A DNA stretch of 64,000 bases from the NCBI GenBank assembly GCA_024663395.1, contig JANFAH010000006.1, forward strand, positions 930,001 to 994,000. Reading direction: 5' to 3'. The notes beneath the pieces are model-generated. The model had not been told where the DNA came from. It did no database searches and saw only the letters and a program-made list of their open reading frames with translations. The stretch's first letter is position 1; every line of letters starts with the position of its first letter. Source of the stretch: Pisolithus tinctorius. Its lineage: Eukaryota; Basidiomycota; Agaricomycetes; Boletales; Pisolithaceae. Positions 48,623 through 59,346 of this stretch are shown here, piece after piece. The translations under genes were made by a program, and so were the position numbers.

Positions 48623-51600
48623 CTAAATAAGAAATATCGAAACTAAGTATTTATTGTTACAGTGGTGATGATTGTTGGTAGCCTCCTGTGAGAGAATGAT
48701 CACCCCCACATTGTCAGCATAAAGGTGAATTGGAGTCAGGATGGGGAAACCAACAGAGGAGAGGAATGACTGGATCCACAAACCCTCCTGAATGGCCACA
48801 GTAACCACCATATACTCAGCCTTGGTAGAGGACAATGCCTGCATAGTCTGCTTTTTGGAGGTGTGTGCAACAATGCCCCCATAATAGAACCAGCAATAGT
48901 CTGTGACTGAAATGTGGTCTTCTGGGTTCATCACCCAATCAGCATCACTAAAACCATGTAGGAGAGGACTGCAGGTATGTTCTCTGTAGTGGAGGCAGTA
49001 GTTGAATGTTCCCACAAGGTAGCAAAGAACATGCTTTGCAATGGCAAGCAAATGAGCACTTGGGCAGGACAGGTACTGTGAAAGACACTGAACAGTGAGG
49101 GAGATTAATGAAGGTATGAGTTTCTCAGTGTATGAAGTAGTCACTGTATTAGTACCTAACAAAGGTATGAGTTTCTACACTATGTCAGTACCAAGTAAAT
49201 GAGCGGGAATCTAGCTATACTCACCTCAGTGTATGAAGTAGTCACTGAGGTGGAAAACAATGGTGCAGAAAATTTATAGTATGGTAATTAGTAAGTGTGT
49301 TGACATTGGGATTTAATTCTGAGGGTTGAAGAACAATTCTGAGCACTGACAGTGAAACTCTGAGATGTTACTGTAACCCTGGATTGTGTACTTGACAGAG
49401 ATGTCAGGCCAAGTGCAGATGGAAAGGTACAACAGTTCCCCTATAAGCTTTGGGTACAGGGACTTCAGGTTGCTGGGCTCAACAAGTTTATCAGCATCTG
49501 CATCAGTGAGAAAAGGATGAGAGGGATCCATTGGGAGATGCACCAGATGGCAGTCTGTGAGGTCATACTCCTGAAGGAGATGGGCAATGTACTCCCCTTG
49601 ATGAAGCCAGAGTTCTTGGGTATGACAATCATGTTCAAACTGGATGCTGAGGTACTTCGTAATGGGTCCCATGTCTGAGATACCAAAGTGGAGGTGTAAG
49701 TAGTGCTTGACTTCAGCAAGGAAATTTTCGTAGTTGCTGCCCCCTAGACCATCATCCACATGCCAGGTGGCCATACACAAGATCTCAGAGTGGTGGAAAA
49801 CAAACACTGCATGGTCCACCTCACTGCATTGGAAGCCCTGGCTTTCAAGCTCAGTGTGGAGCGTTTCATAGAAATAATAGGGAGCCTGCTTGATTCCATA
49901 GAGGGCTGAGTGCAGAAGTCCAACCAGCTCCTTGCCATTCTGTCTGTACTCCTCATATCCAGGGGGCTGCTTGACATACACCCTTTCCTTAACCTTTCCA
50001 TGAAGGAACACCCACTTGATGTCCAGTGAATGTAGCTCCCAGTCCTCCCTAGCTGCAATGGCTGCAACAAGCCAGATAGAGCTCTGCCTCACAACAGGTG
50101 TGAATGTTTGTCTGAAGTCCCTACCAGGAACCTGAGTGAACCCCTTTGCCACAAAGTGTGCCTTCTTGACCAGCCCACCCTTGACATCGCCCTCTTTATA
50201 CTTGTCAAGTTCAGGATGTCCGGGTTGAGACTGGACTGGAGACCGAAGTGGGCGCAAGGCTGAGGGGTTGGGATCAGGAGGGGAGTTGAAGACACAGATG
50301 GTTGGACTGATTGGACTTAGCAACTGGAGATACAGCACTATTCCCTTGTGTGGATCTCAGTCCGAGTCCAAGGCTGAAGTGGGGTTATCAGAGTTAACTT
50401 AGTTGATTTCAGACTGAGGGGTACAGGCCAAGTATCTATGAGTTTATATACCAGATGTAACTATAGTATGGAGACTGGTAATGCTGGTCTTGCAAAGATT
50501 GCTAAGGTGATTGGTAAGACAAGTATTAGTAAGATATGACTAAGACAACAGAGACCGTGGACATGACCAGGCAGGACCTAACCGAAATGACATGCACTGC
50601 AAAGCAGTGCTTACTGCACTAGACCAACTGGAGATGTGGGATTGGTGAGGCCGAGGCCGGACTGAATGAGTGTGAGGCCAAGTCTGGCTGGGGTTGAGAC
50701 ACGACTATGACAATACTCCAGAACCCAGTGGCTTCCTATGGCATGGCCCCCTGGAGGAAGAGGGATGAGACTATAAATGTTCATCATTTTCAGCTGTGCC
50801 ATCTCCTTATCCATGGCCACATGCCATTGGGGGGCATCACTACAATGGACTGCTTCATCATAAGTGGTGGGAGGAATTGAGAGATCATAGGAAGGATCAG
50901 CTGGGTCATGACGTGTACTGCTCCATATTTCAAGGTGAGCATGCTCAGAGATGACCAAATCTATGACCACAGAAGAGAGCAGGCCAACAGAGGCATTGGG
51001 AGGTGAGTCAAGAGAGTTAGAGTCTGACACCTCTGTGAGAGGGGACAATGGGCTGTCTAAATGTGGGTTTGGAGGTGTGGTGACAGTGATGGGGGAAACA
51101 GGTCGAGCTCATTGCACAGCCAGATGCTCCTGTGCATCTTGGAGGGACTCTGTGAATGCTCTTCCCACCTCCATCTGTACCCTGACTCTAGTAGACTGAC
51201 ATGGGTGAGGTGCCAGTTGGAGAGATGTTGAGGATGTTGAGGTGTGGGTGGGGGATGATGATGATAAGGGTAAGGGACTTGGCAGTCATGAATCACTGTC
51301 TGAGTTGGAATCAGAGGTTGTACGTGATGGTAGATCAGTCGACTCAGTTGCAGTAGGCAGTGCAGCAACATTCTCATTGAAGATGATGTCCTTGGAATTA
51401 AAAAACTGTTTGGTAGCCTTGTTGCATACCCTGTATGCCTTAACACCCAGTGGATAACCCATGAACCTCACCAATCTAGACTTGGGTCCCAGCTTGTGCT
51501 GAAGCTCTAGAGGAATGTGAGTGAAGGCTCTGCAACCCCAAACCTGGAGATGGCCAAGATATGGACATGTGCCATGTAACATTTTGTAGGGTGTTACCCC

Positions 51601-52079
51601 ATTCAGCAGTGCACATGACCCCATGTGATTATGCAGATAGGAGGCAGTAAGCATGGCCTCACCCCAGTATGCAAGTGGGAGCTGAGCAAGGTGCAGCATC
51701 GCCAAAACATGCCCCTCCAGTGTGTGAATGACCTGTTCAGCAACACCGTTTTGCTGGTGCATATATGGAGCAGAAAGATGGTGAGCAATCCCCTGTGAGT
51801 CAAGGGACCATACAAAGGCATTACTGAGAAACTCCCCCCCATTATCAGACTGCAGTGCCTTGACCCTGGCATTGTGCTGCCTTTCCCAGAAAGTGTGAGT
51901 TATATCCCAGGCCTTGAGGGCTTGATCCTTGCTAGCAAGCAGATGTACATCCAGAATGTGGGTATAGTTGTCAAGAATAACCATGAAGTACTGCTTTCCA
52001 TGCATGGTCTGAATGGGCAGACTGCCCAAGTCAGTATGCACAAGCTCAAGAAAGGTGGTCATGCATTTGGTTGAGGGTT
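48623..52079 (-). pseudogene. Copia pol: integrase, reverse transcriptase, RNase H, with stops and frameshifts
   Basis: Read on minus from 52079 down. Integrase core: FLELVHTDLGSLPIQTMHGK, then LQSDNGGEFLSNAF and HQQNGVAEQVIHTLEGHVLA (about 51290-52090). A linker follows (50611-51048, with the copia RT entry YDEAVHCSDAPQWHVAMDKE). RT (49313-50300) has AKGFTQVPGRDFRQTFTPVV, LHSLDIKWVFLHGKV and the catalytic region HVDDGLGGSNYENF. RNase H (48623-49162) has HGFSDADWVMNPEDHISVTD and ALSSTKAEYMVVTVAIQEGL. The pieces lie in different frames separated by stops, so the element cannot make a polyprotein. Gene order integrase before RT identifies copia. Confidence 0.88.
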
Positions 52080-52081
52080 TA

Positions 52082-52785
52082 CAGTGGCTCAAAAAAGTGT
52101 CCCAATGTTGGGTTATTTTGGAAAGAGTTGAGATTTATGAGAGAGCCAATAGGAATTAGTTCAAACTCCTGCAGGACGAAAAGTAGTACTAACCATTGCC
52201 TTGACAACAAGGGCTTGCTTATGTAATTTGGTTGACATGCCACCAAGATATAACCATTTTAAAATGACATGTCATTGGGACACTTTTTTGAGCATGATCT
52301 TGTCAGTCATTATTTAGTAAATAACATAAAGATTTGACAACTTCTGAGGGATTTTGTGCTTCAACCCTGACTTATTAGGTAATGTACATAATCCTTAGCC
52401 ATAAAAATGGCTTGGGTCCCAATCAGCTAACCCTACTTCACCATGAAATGCATTTTTGCCTCTGCTAGAGCAAATATCTACCTTCTTTCTGAATCTGGCC
52501 TTTCTGCTCATCAAATCTCCTCCACAACTGGTCAGGGGAGCTCTACTGTGGCCAGGGTCATCAAAGAGTTCCAGCTAGATTAAGGAAAACCTCAAACTAG
52601 GACATCCTTACCAGCCTTCTTCTCCTGGCAGAGGAGAATATTCACCAGTATGACCTCTGGAAGAGCTGAAAATGCTGTCCAGGCTGCCCATATAATGTGT
52701 GTGGATGTTCCCTCTCCTGTCACTTCCCAAACTGTTTGCAGTGTGCTCAATTCTGCATCCCTGAAGGTGATCATCAAGCAGGAGA
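52082..52785 (+). repeat. Left arm of the fold-back Tc1/mariner element
   Basis: 704 bp, nearly identical inverted match to 52965-53668. Homology ends inside the word CAAGCAGGAGA. Confidence 0.9.
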
Positions 52786-52964
52786 TGCCACTCTTGTCTT
52801 GCAAGCATACACAACAGTGACTTGCCTTTGCTCTTAAGCACCAAAACTGGACTGTGGATGACTGCACTAGGGTCATCTGGTCAGTTGAGCCCAAGATCAA
52901 TAGTATTGGACCAGATGTAAGGAAATTTGTGTGGAAAATGGTAGGGAAGTGTTTGCAGGATAAT

Positions 52965-53668
52965 TCTCTTGCTTGACTACAGCCTTCAAGGATGCAGAAT
53001 TGAGCACACTGCAAACAGTTTGGGAAGTGACAGGAGAGGGAACATCCACACACATTATATGGGCAGCCTGGACAGCATTTTCAGCTCTTCCAGAGGTCAT
53101 ACTGGTGAATATTCTCCTCTGCCAGGAGAAGAAGGCTGGTAAGGATGTCCTAGTTTGAGGTTTTCCTTAATCTAGCTGGAACTCTTTGATGACCCTGGCC
53201 ACAGTAGAGCTCCCCTGACCAGTTGTGGAGGAGATTTGATGAGCAGAAAGGCCAGATTCAGAAAGAAGGTAGATATTTGCTCTAGCAGAGGCAAAAATGC
53301 ATTTCATGGTGAAGTAGGGTTAGCTGATTGGGACCCAAGCCATTTTTATGGCTAAGGATTATGTACATTACCTAATAAGTCAGGGTTGAAGCACAAAATC
53401 CCTCAGAAGTTGTCAAATCTTTATGTTATTTACTAAATAATGACTGACAAGATCATGCTCAAAAAAGTGTCCCAATGACATGTCATTTTAAAATGGTTAT
53501 ATCTTGGTGGCATGTCAACCAAATTACATAAGCAAGCCCTTGTTGTCAAGGCAATGGTTAGTACTACTTTTCGTCCTGCAGGAGTTTGAACTAATTCCTA
53601 TTGGCTCTCTCATAAATCTCAACTCTTTCCAAAATAATCCAACATTGGGACACTTTTTTGAGCCACTG
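52965..53668 (-). repeat. Right arm of the fold-back Tc1/mariner element
   Basis: 704 bp inverted copy of 52082-52785. Its last bases before the 179-bp middle differ by several substitutions. Confidence 0.9.
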
Positions 53669-54052
53669 TAACTGGAATTGGAACAACATACAGAGACTCA
53701 TAAATTTTCAAGTAAAACTTCCTAGATGACAAATGAAGGGTAAATGGAGGACATACAAACAGGTAACATAGAACAACCCAAAAAGGAAACAGTCCAGGTG
53801 CTGGACCATGCAGTGTGCACACTGTGGAGTACCTGACTGCATGCTGTCAGGGAGAAGTCTGAAGGGTGGTCACATGACTCCTCAGAGAATGGTCCATGCA
53901 GTCTGGTAGGAGAGCAGAATAAGTCTGACAGCAGTTGGAGTGGAGATGGTTTGTACACAATAGAAGGTGGGCAGAGTTGGTGCAGAGTGAGTGAATGACT
54001 GGCAGAAAAGGGTGTGGAATAAGTGAGGACTCAGGATGAATGCATGGTCATG

Positions 54053-54485
54053 ACAGGTAATGCACAGCATCAGCAGCATCTTTCATCCACAGATGCAGGA
54101 TCTTCACACAAATGAGGTGATGGGAACCAACATCGATGTGGTCAAAGTTATTGTGAAGGGCCTTCCAGATATCACGAGTGGTGGTGGAGCATTCCTGGGG
54201 AATGAGATGCAGGACAGCTGGTGACAAATGACGGCACAGGATGTCCTTGGCCATGGCATCATCTTTGGACCATCTGAGAATGGCCTTCTTTTCAGCATCA
54301 GTGAGTTTGGTTGGGCTTGCAGCCTGTGGTCACTCAGAAGCAAACTCAACAGGGTTCAAAGGGTCCATGCCATTGCTAACATGACTATATGCACCCTTGC
54401 GATCTAAAGCCAGGAGTATCTGAGTTTTCCAGGTGAAGAAGGTCGAGGCATCTGTAAGTTCAGGGATGTGATCAAGCTTGCCCAT
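54053..54485 (-). pseudogene. Copia gag fragment
   Basis: Starts near ATG 54485 (MGKLDHIPELTDASTFFTWK). A TGA interrupts the frame at about 54330, and the sequence resumes as LTDAEKKAILRWSKDDAMAK and DIWKALHNNFDHIDVGSHHL. This is the N-terminal gag of copia elements (UBN2-type). After about 54053 recognisable gag stops, and zinc knuckle and protease are missing. Confidence 0.75.
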
Positions 54486-54587
54486 GATGAGCACCAGGGA
54501 TATCACAAACATGCATCAGAGGTAGGTTTATGCAGTATATGCAGTATATGTGCTGTGAAAATGTGCTGCTCTCAGTTGGTTTGAAGA

Positions 54588-54599
54588 GGGCTCATAACC
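54588..54599 (-). other. Copia primer-binding site, half-tRNA-iMet type
   Basis: The minus strand reads GGTTATGAGCCC directly after the LTR end. Drosophila copia and relatives use an internal fragment of initiator tRNA-Met as primer, with a site close to GGTTATGGGCCC. The match is one base off. Confidence 0.7.
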
Positions 54600-54762
54600 T
54601 GTAGATGCTGAGAGGACATGCTATGAAGATGAGTATGCAGATGAGTCCTCAGGGGCTATAGTACCTACCTCAGTGTTGTAGACACAATAACTGAGGTGTA
54701 AAGTAGCACAAACAAACTTATAAGTACAGACATGCATGGCCACATGACCATTGATGCCAACA
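54600..54762 (-). repeat. Right (5') LTR of the copia element
   Basis: 163 bp, starts TGTAG and ends CAACA. Directly adjoins the primer-binding site at 54588-54599. Confidence 0.88.
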
Positions 54763-55585
54763 GGGCAGTCTATTTTGTATCTTGTCACTGACTCATATTT
54801 ATTGCTCTGGTCATTTACTTCTTGCTCTGGTGTCAGGTCCCTCACTGTGCCTTGATGGCACAGCCAGTTTGACCCTCATCACTACCCCTACCCCCATCAG
54901 TGACACTGTATGACTCTTTCTTATTTCATTGTTTACTACTGTGGATACATACTGTCACCTTGGGGCAACCTGTATGGTACTCTTGTCCTGAGGTATTTAT
55001 ACAGCAGTACAATACCATGTATCCTCAGTTTTTTGATAGCTTGCAACTCAGCTAATTCCTTTGACTTCATCCTTGTTCCTTCCCTGTCATGATCCCAATT
55101 GACCTTGCCAGAGGAAGTAACCTTTGTCAGATATCATCAATAACTGAGCCATAGGGGTTATGACAAGTTTGGCCCATAGACTCCCCCTCATGCCATTCAT
55201 GCCTAGTCCATTTGATGAAGTCACTCAGCTCAGGCATAACAAAATCAAAAAACTCTTGCAGTCTTCAAGGCTTGTTGGTCCTCTACACATATAAGACTAA
55301 CTTGCCTTTCTTCTTCCATCATGCAAGCAAACATGGAAGATCACCCTTCATTTTACAATCAGATTCATCGGTCTACAGGCAGCCACTAGGCTTTAATAGA
55401 TCACCTCCCTAGACTTTCACTGACAGGTTTTCTTCAGAATATAATTCCTCCCTCAGCCTTCATTGTCACTCTCCATTAAAGTGTCTAAACCCTCAGAAGC
55501 AGAAGCCACCAGTTCCCCCTAGACCCCCTCAAGTTAAAGGTCTCAGAGTCTGTCTGCCTTTACCCCCTATAGGTCAAAGAGGACT
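54763..55585 (+). repeat. Probable 5' LTR and leader of the second gypsy element
   Basis: CpG-poor, non-coding sequence between the copia LTR and the first gypsy gag-like frame. GGGGTTATGACA at about 55155-55166 resembles an LTR end and is followed by AGTTTGGCCC, a possible primer site. The LTR start was not determined. No 3' partner LTR is visible because the element is truncated at 62737. Confidence 0.4.
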
Positions 55586-55586
55586 T

Positions 55587-56840
55587 TTGGCTACTGCCAC
55601 TAACCCATGTTTATCTTATCTCTCTCATTTCCGAGAATTGGAGTTCATGCTTAGCTCAGAAGAAGAAGAAGATCAGAAGTCCAGGACTTCTTTTGGATCA
55701 GTCCTCAAGGAAGAACAAGAAACTGGTATGTCAATGACCCAAGGTCATGGAGAATCCACTCTGGAAATGCCCCCTTGTCAATATATGGAGGAAGAAGTGG
55801 AGTGGAGGATAGAGGAAACTCAGGCATGATTGGCAGAGGATTTCCATCAGGCTATAGTTGCTAATGACCTGTTTCCTAAAGGTGTTCCCACAGATCAAGC
55901 TTTACATGACTGGTATGCCACAAACTTTAGGAAGGCTGTACCTCCAGAGTTCCCTGCTGGTGGGAACAGTAAAGGGAAAGCCTGGCTCGAAGAAGAAGAC
56001 AATGACCAGCTTTGTTGGCCTCCTAATGGGGGTTGGGAATTTAATGTTGGGAGACCTGGAGAGTTTGATGGAAGCCATCAAGGGCGACTTGGCTCACCCA
56101 AGTGGAAGGCTACTTGGCCTTGAACTGACACATCTACAATATGGAAGCTCTCAAAATCTCTTTTGCACTCATGTATATGACAAAGGGAGTGGCAGTTGCA
56201 TTTGCAGAGAACTACCAAAACAAACACAAGCTCACTGACAGGACCATCTATTACTATGACAGCTTTCAACACTTTGTAGAGCATCTGAAAGCTACATTCA
56301 AGTCAGGGGATCAAACTGTGCTCACCATACTTCATTTGTCCAATATCAAGCAAGAGAAGAGAGAGCTGGAGGCATATATTGTGGAATTTATGAGGTTGGT
56401 AAATAAAGCAGAACTTTGCAAGGAGTCTTGTGAAGCAGGGATATTCTTTGGGAAAGGACTGTCCAAGGAATACTGGGACTGGATACTAAACTCCAGATGA
56501 GCACCCACTATGGTTGCTGAATGGATCCGGGCTGCTGGACAAGCAAGGACAGCCCTGGCCATGAAGCATATCCTGGAGGGAAAAGAATTGTGATACAAGT
56601 GAAGGTTCATTTCCTACTGCAGCAATCACTGAGATCCCAATGTGATGGATGTTGACAAACATAAACAGAATGTTCACTGATCTGGTTCAGAAATTAAATG
56701 CTATAATTGTCAAGAAGTCAGTCACTACAAGTGTGACTGTAAGAAGAAGAAACTTTCTAATGTTCAAGTGGTGGTTGCAGAAGATGGGGCTAGGACTGTC
56801 TACATAGGCAACAGGGAAGCTACTGAGGAAGAGAAAAAGT
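55587..56840 (+). pseudogene. Gypsy gag with CCHC knuckle, degraded
   Basis: Acidic N-terminal frame at 55587-55829, then gag pieces in shifted frames (55830-56123). The capsid-like domain lies at 56141-56500 (MEALKISFALMYMTKGVAVA, FQHFVEHLKATFKSGDQT, LEAYIVEFMRLVNKAELC). A TGA near 56498 is followed by the continuing sequence WIRAAGQARTALAMKHILEG. The knuckle CYNCQEVSHYKCDC is at about 56699-56740. Frames change at least twice, so no intact gag remains. Confidence 0.8.
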
Positions 56841-56979
56841 TGCTGGGTTTTTAAACAGGACTGCTGAACCACCTGCTACAGTCAGTCCTGTTTCTGTCTT
56901 GTTAGCTAAATGTACTTCTATAGATGACAAAATGTCCATGCAAGTTTGATCCCCCCTGGGTCTTGTTATCTTGCCTGAC

Positions 56980-58029
56980 TACAATGCAGGTGTTATGGCA
57001 TGCATCAACTCTGGTGCTGAGGTTTCTTTGATCTTGGAATGAATGGTCAACAAGTTAGGAATCAAAACCTACAGGGTCAACCAGAAGTTCAAGATGACAT
57101 CCTTCACTGGGAAGGATGAAGAATGGGTTACTCAAAAGGTAACTCTGAAGATGGAGATCAAAGATTGAGTGGTTAGAGTCTGATGTTTTGTCAGTCCTTT
57201 GGTAGGAAAGGAACATGTCCTTCTCAGGATGCCATTCCTTAGGGAGTTTCGACCCAGAGTCAACTAGGGAAGCAACAAAATTATTTGTTGGGATGATGGG
57301 TACATACTGCCAAGAGAAGAAACTAAGGTCCAACAGGTTTCTCTGGTAGAAAAGGATACCTCTTGTCAGTCACCAGAGGTCATCATTAACAAGACTACTC
57401 TTTCAACAGAGCTAGAGGCAGCAATTGCCTCCAGCAAGGAGGAAGTTCAACTTCCTGAACAATACAAGGAATTTGCCAAGGTGTTTGCTGAAGATGATAT
57501 TCTGTTGCCTAAACATAGGCTGGGTCTGGACCACAAGATCTGGTTAAAGGAAGACTTCAAACCAAAGAAAGCAGCAGTATATCCTATGTCTCCTGATGAA
57601 CTAAAAGTTTTAGATGAATTCCTTGACAAAAACTTAAAATGCAAAAAGATTTGCCCATCAACATTACTGCAATTGGCTCTGGTCTTTTTCATAGCCAAAA
57701 AGGATGGAAAGAAGTGGTTAATTCAAGACTACCAATATCTAAATTCATTCACCATTCCAGATGTGCACCCACTACCAAATGCACAAGCTCTATTTGATGA
57801 GCTGGTAGAATCCAAATACTATGCCAAGTTCGATATTCATTGGGGGTTCACTAACCTTTGTGTCAAAGAAGTGGATGAGTGGAAAGGGGTGTTTATTATG
57901 CCCAGGGGATTGTTTGAACCCACAGTAATGTTCTTTGGACAATGTAACTCACCCCCATCCTTCCAGAGGTATATGGACAAAACCTTCAAATCTCAATGTG
58001 GAAAACAAGTCAGATATATGGATGACATA
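56980..58029 (+). pseudogene. Gypsy protease and first half of reverse transcriptase, degraded
   Basis: The protease core reads GVMACINSGAEVSLI (about 56990-57035). The catalytic Asp of the usual D-S/T-G triad is Asn here (AAC), explained by a G to A change at a CpG. RT reads DDILLPKHRLGLDHKIWLKE, PKKAAVYPMSPDELKVLDEF, FFIAKKDGKKWLIQDYQYLN, YYAKFDIHWGFTNLCVKEVD and FEPTVMFFGQCNSPPSFQRY. It ends in the catalytic box RYMDDI at 58013-58029, where the 58030 insertion cuts it. Confidence 0.85.
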
Positions 58030-58432
58030 CACAGCAAGCATTTTACAATTTTCTTTGTACAAACATAGGGAAAAAAAATCTTTGAAAAGATACTTTGTTT
58101 TATCTCATGTTCTCTGCTGAAACAACTGGCAATAATGTTGAATTTTGAAAGGTGTTTCTGACAGAAAACATGACACAGTGGATTTCCAATGTTTTCTTGG
58201 TGAAAAACAATTACCATGACCCACCACCAAAAACCAAAAACAATCATCAAAAAATTTTATAGTACTGTTTTCTACATGTTATGCAATACATTAATCAAAT
58301 ACTTTACCACAAAATAATTTAAACACACTGATCATTGAAGAACATGTAATGTTACATAGAACATCAAAAGTAAATGATATATGTTTTGTATGTGATAATA
58401 ATAAAAACATTTGGCCAAGTCTTTCAATGTTC
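58030..58432 (+). repeat. Left TIR of the 3.27 kb element
   Basis: Inverted match to about 60905-61303. The best conserved block is ACCCACCACCAAAAACCAAA and its surroundings (about 58218-58260). Confidence 0.85.
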
Positions 58433-58437
58433 ACCTG

Positions 58438-59341
58438 TGTGAAGTACGGGTTTACCCTCAGAGTGACCAGGCTTCAAGACCAGGTGACAGGGGCTGAGTC
58501 CGAGTGGCCAGAATCAAGGCCGAGAGACAGGGGCCAAGTCCAGTTGGACTGGAGTTGAGGCTGGAGGTTAGGGGCTAAGTCTGGAGGACCGGACTTAAGA
58601 CCGGGAGCGTGGGAACAAGACCGGTAGCGTGGGAAACCGACCGGTCTTGGAGTGCGCACAGGGGGAAGCCGGTCCGGGGTTGGATCTACCTCCCTTGGTC
58701 TCAGCTTATGTGCTGTACCCTTATGCAAGCTGGGGAGAGGTCCAGGACAGGGGTCGGGGATAGTTTAAGGCTCGGCCTTAGCTATAGAGTAGTCTCGGGG
58801 TGTAGTACAGGAGTTGAGGGTAATACTAAGTTGATATTCTGACTGAGGGTGCTACAAAGTATGTACAGGGGTTAAATACATGAGGCTGGTCCGGGATAAT
58901 GAACATAGAGCCGGACTTGTTAATAAGCTATTAGCAAGAAGATTAGCAAGACGAGGATAGCCACAGTGGCTATGCAGAGGCTAATAGCCAAAGTCCGGGT
59001 GACCGGCATAACCGGGGTCAGACACAGGATTGTGCAATAAGCAAAGTCTGATGAATGGGCTAGACTAAATATAGTACAAACAGAGGGAAACAGACCGGAG
59101 TTATGTCCGGGTGACCCGGACATAGACCTGGGAGGACCGGGGTGGAGCAGCGCAAGGCCGGGAGGCCAAAACGGACCGGAGATAGGGGTAAAACACCGGA
59201 CTTGAGTTATGCAGGCCGGAGTTGAGTTATCTAGGGCCGGGATTGGGTTGTCTAGGCTGGACCAGGACCGGAGTTGACCGGAGTTAGGGGCTAGGGGTCC
59301 GGACTGGGCTGAGTCCGAGTCCAAGAGTCATGGATATGACA
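58438..59341 (+). repeat. CpG-rich solo LTR with perfect 5-bp target duplication
   Basis: 904 bp beginning TGTGAAGTACGGG and ending GATATGACA, flanked by ACCTG at 58433-58437 and 59342-59346. It is full of CCGG and other CpG sites (for example GACCGGAGTT repeated between 59090 and 59300), unlike the CpG-poor sequence on both sides. No coding capacity. A solo LTR arises by recombination between two LTRs of one retrotransposon. Orientation and parent family are unknown. Confidence 0.85.
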
Positions 59342-59346
59342 ACCTG

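Larger units (their letters stand above)
52082..53668. mobile_element. Fold-back Tc1/mariner element made of two inverted 5' halves
   Basis: Begins CAGTGGCTCAAAAAAGTGTC at 52082 and ends with the complement at 53668. TA flanks both sides (52080-52081, 53669-53670), the Tc1/mariner duplication. Two 704-bp arms (52082-52785 and 52965-53668) are inverted copies, with a 179-bp middle at 52786-52964. The left arm plus middle encode, on plus, a Tc1-type transposase N-terminal half: a helix-turn-helix segment (SAHQISSTTGQGSSTVARVI, about 52508-52566), then MTSGRAENAVQAAHIMCVDV and LKHQNWTVDDCTRVIWS. The right arm carries the same N-terminal half on minus. The catalytic C-terminal half is absent. Inserted in the copia integrase region. 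Confidence 0.9.
47945..54762 (-). mobile_element. Decayed Ty1/copia retrotransposon on minus strand, interrupted by a Tc1 element
   Basis: LTRs at 47945-48157 and 54600-54762 both start TGTAGATGCTGAGAGGACA and end TTGATGCCAACA. The primer site GGTTATGAGCCC (minus) abuts the right LTR. A purine run ATTGAGGGGATG (minus) abuts the left LTR. The domain order on minus is gag, integrase, RT, RNase H, diagnostic for copia. Flanking bases GGGTG (47940-47944) and GGGCA (54763-54767) agree at only three of five positions, so the target duplication is decayed or absent. The space between gag and integrase is too short for a full copia, so part of gag/protease is deleted. Confidence 0.88.

Noticed and set aside
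52592..53158. Two mirror-image open frames taken as separate genes
   Set aside because: They are the two inverted copies of one Tc1 transposase N-terminal half in the fold-back element.
58438..59341. CpG-rich block as a captured host gene or promoter island
   Set aside because: It has TG...CA ends, a perfect 5-bp duplication and no coding capacity, which fit a solo LTR better.
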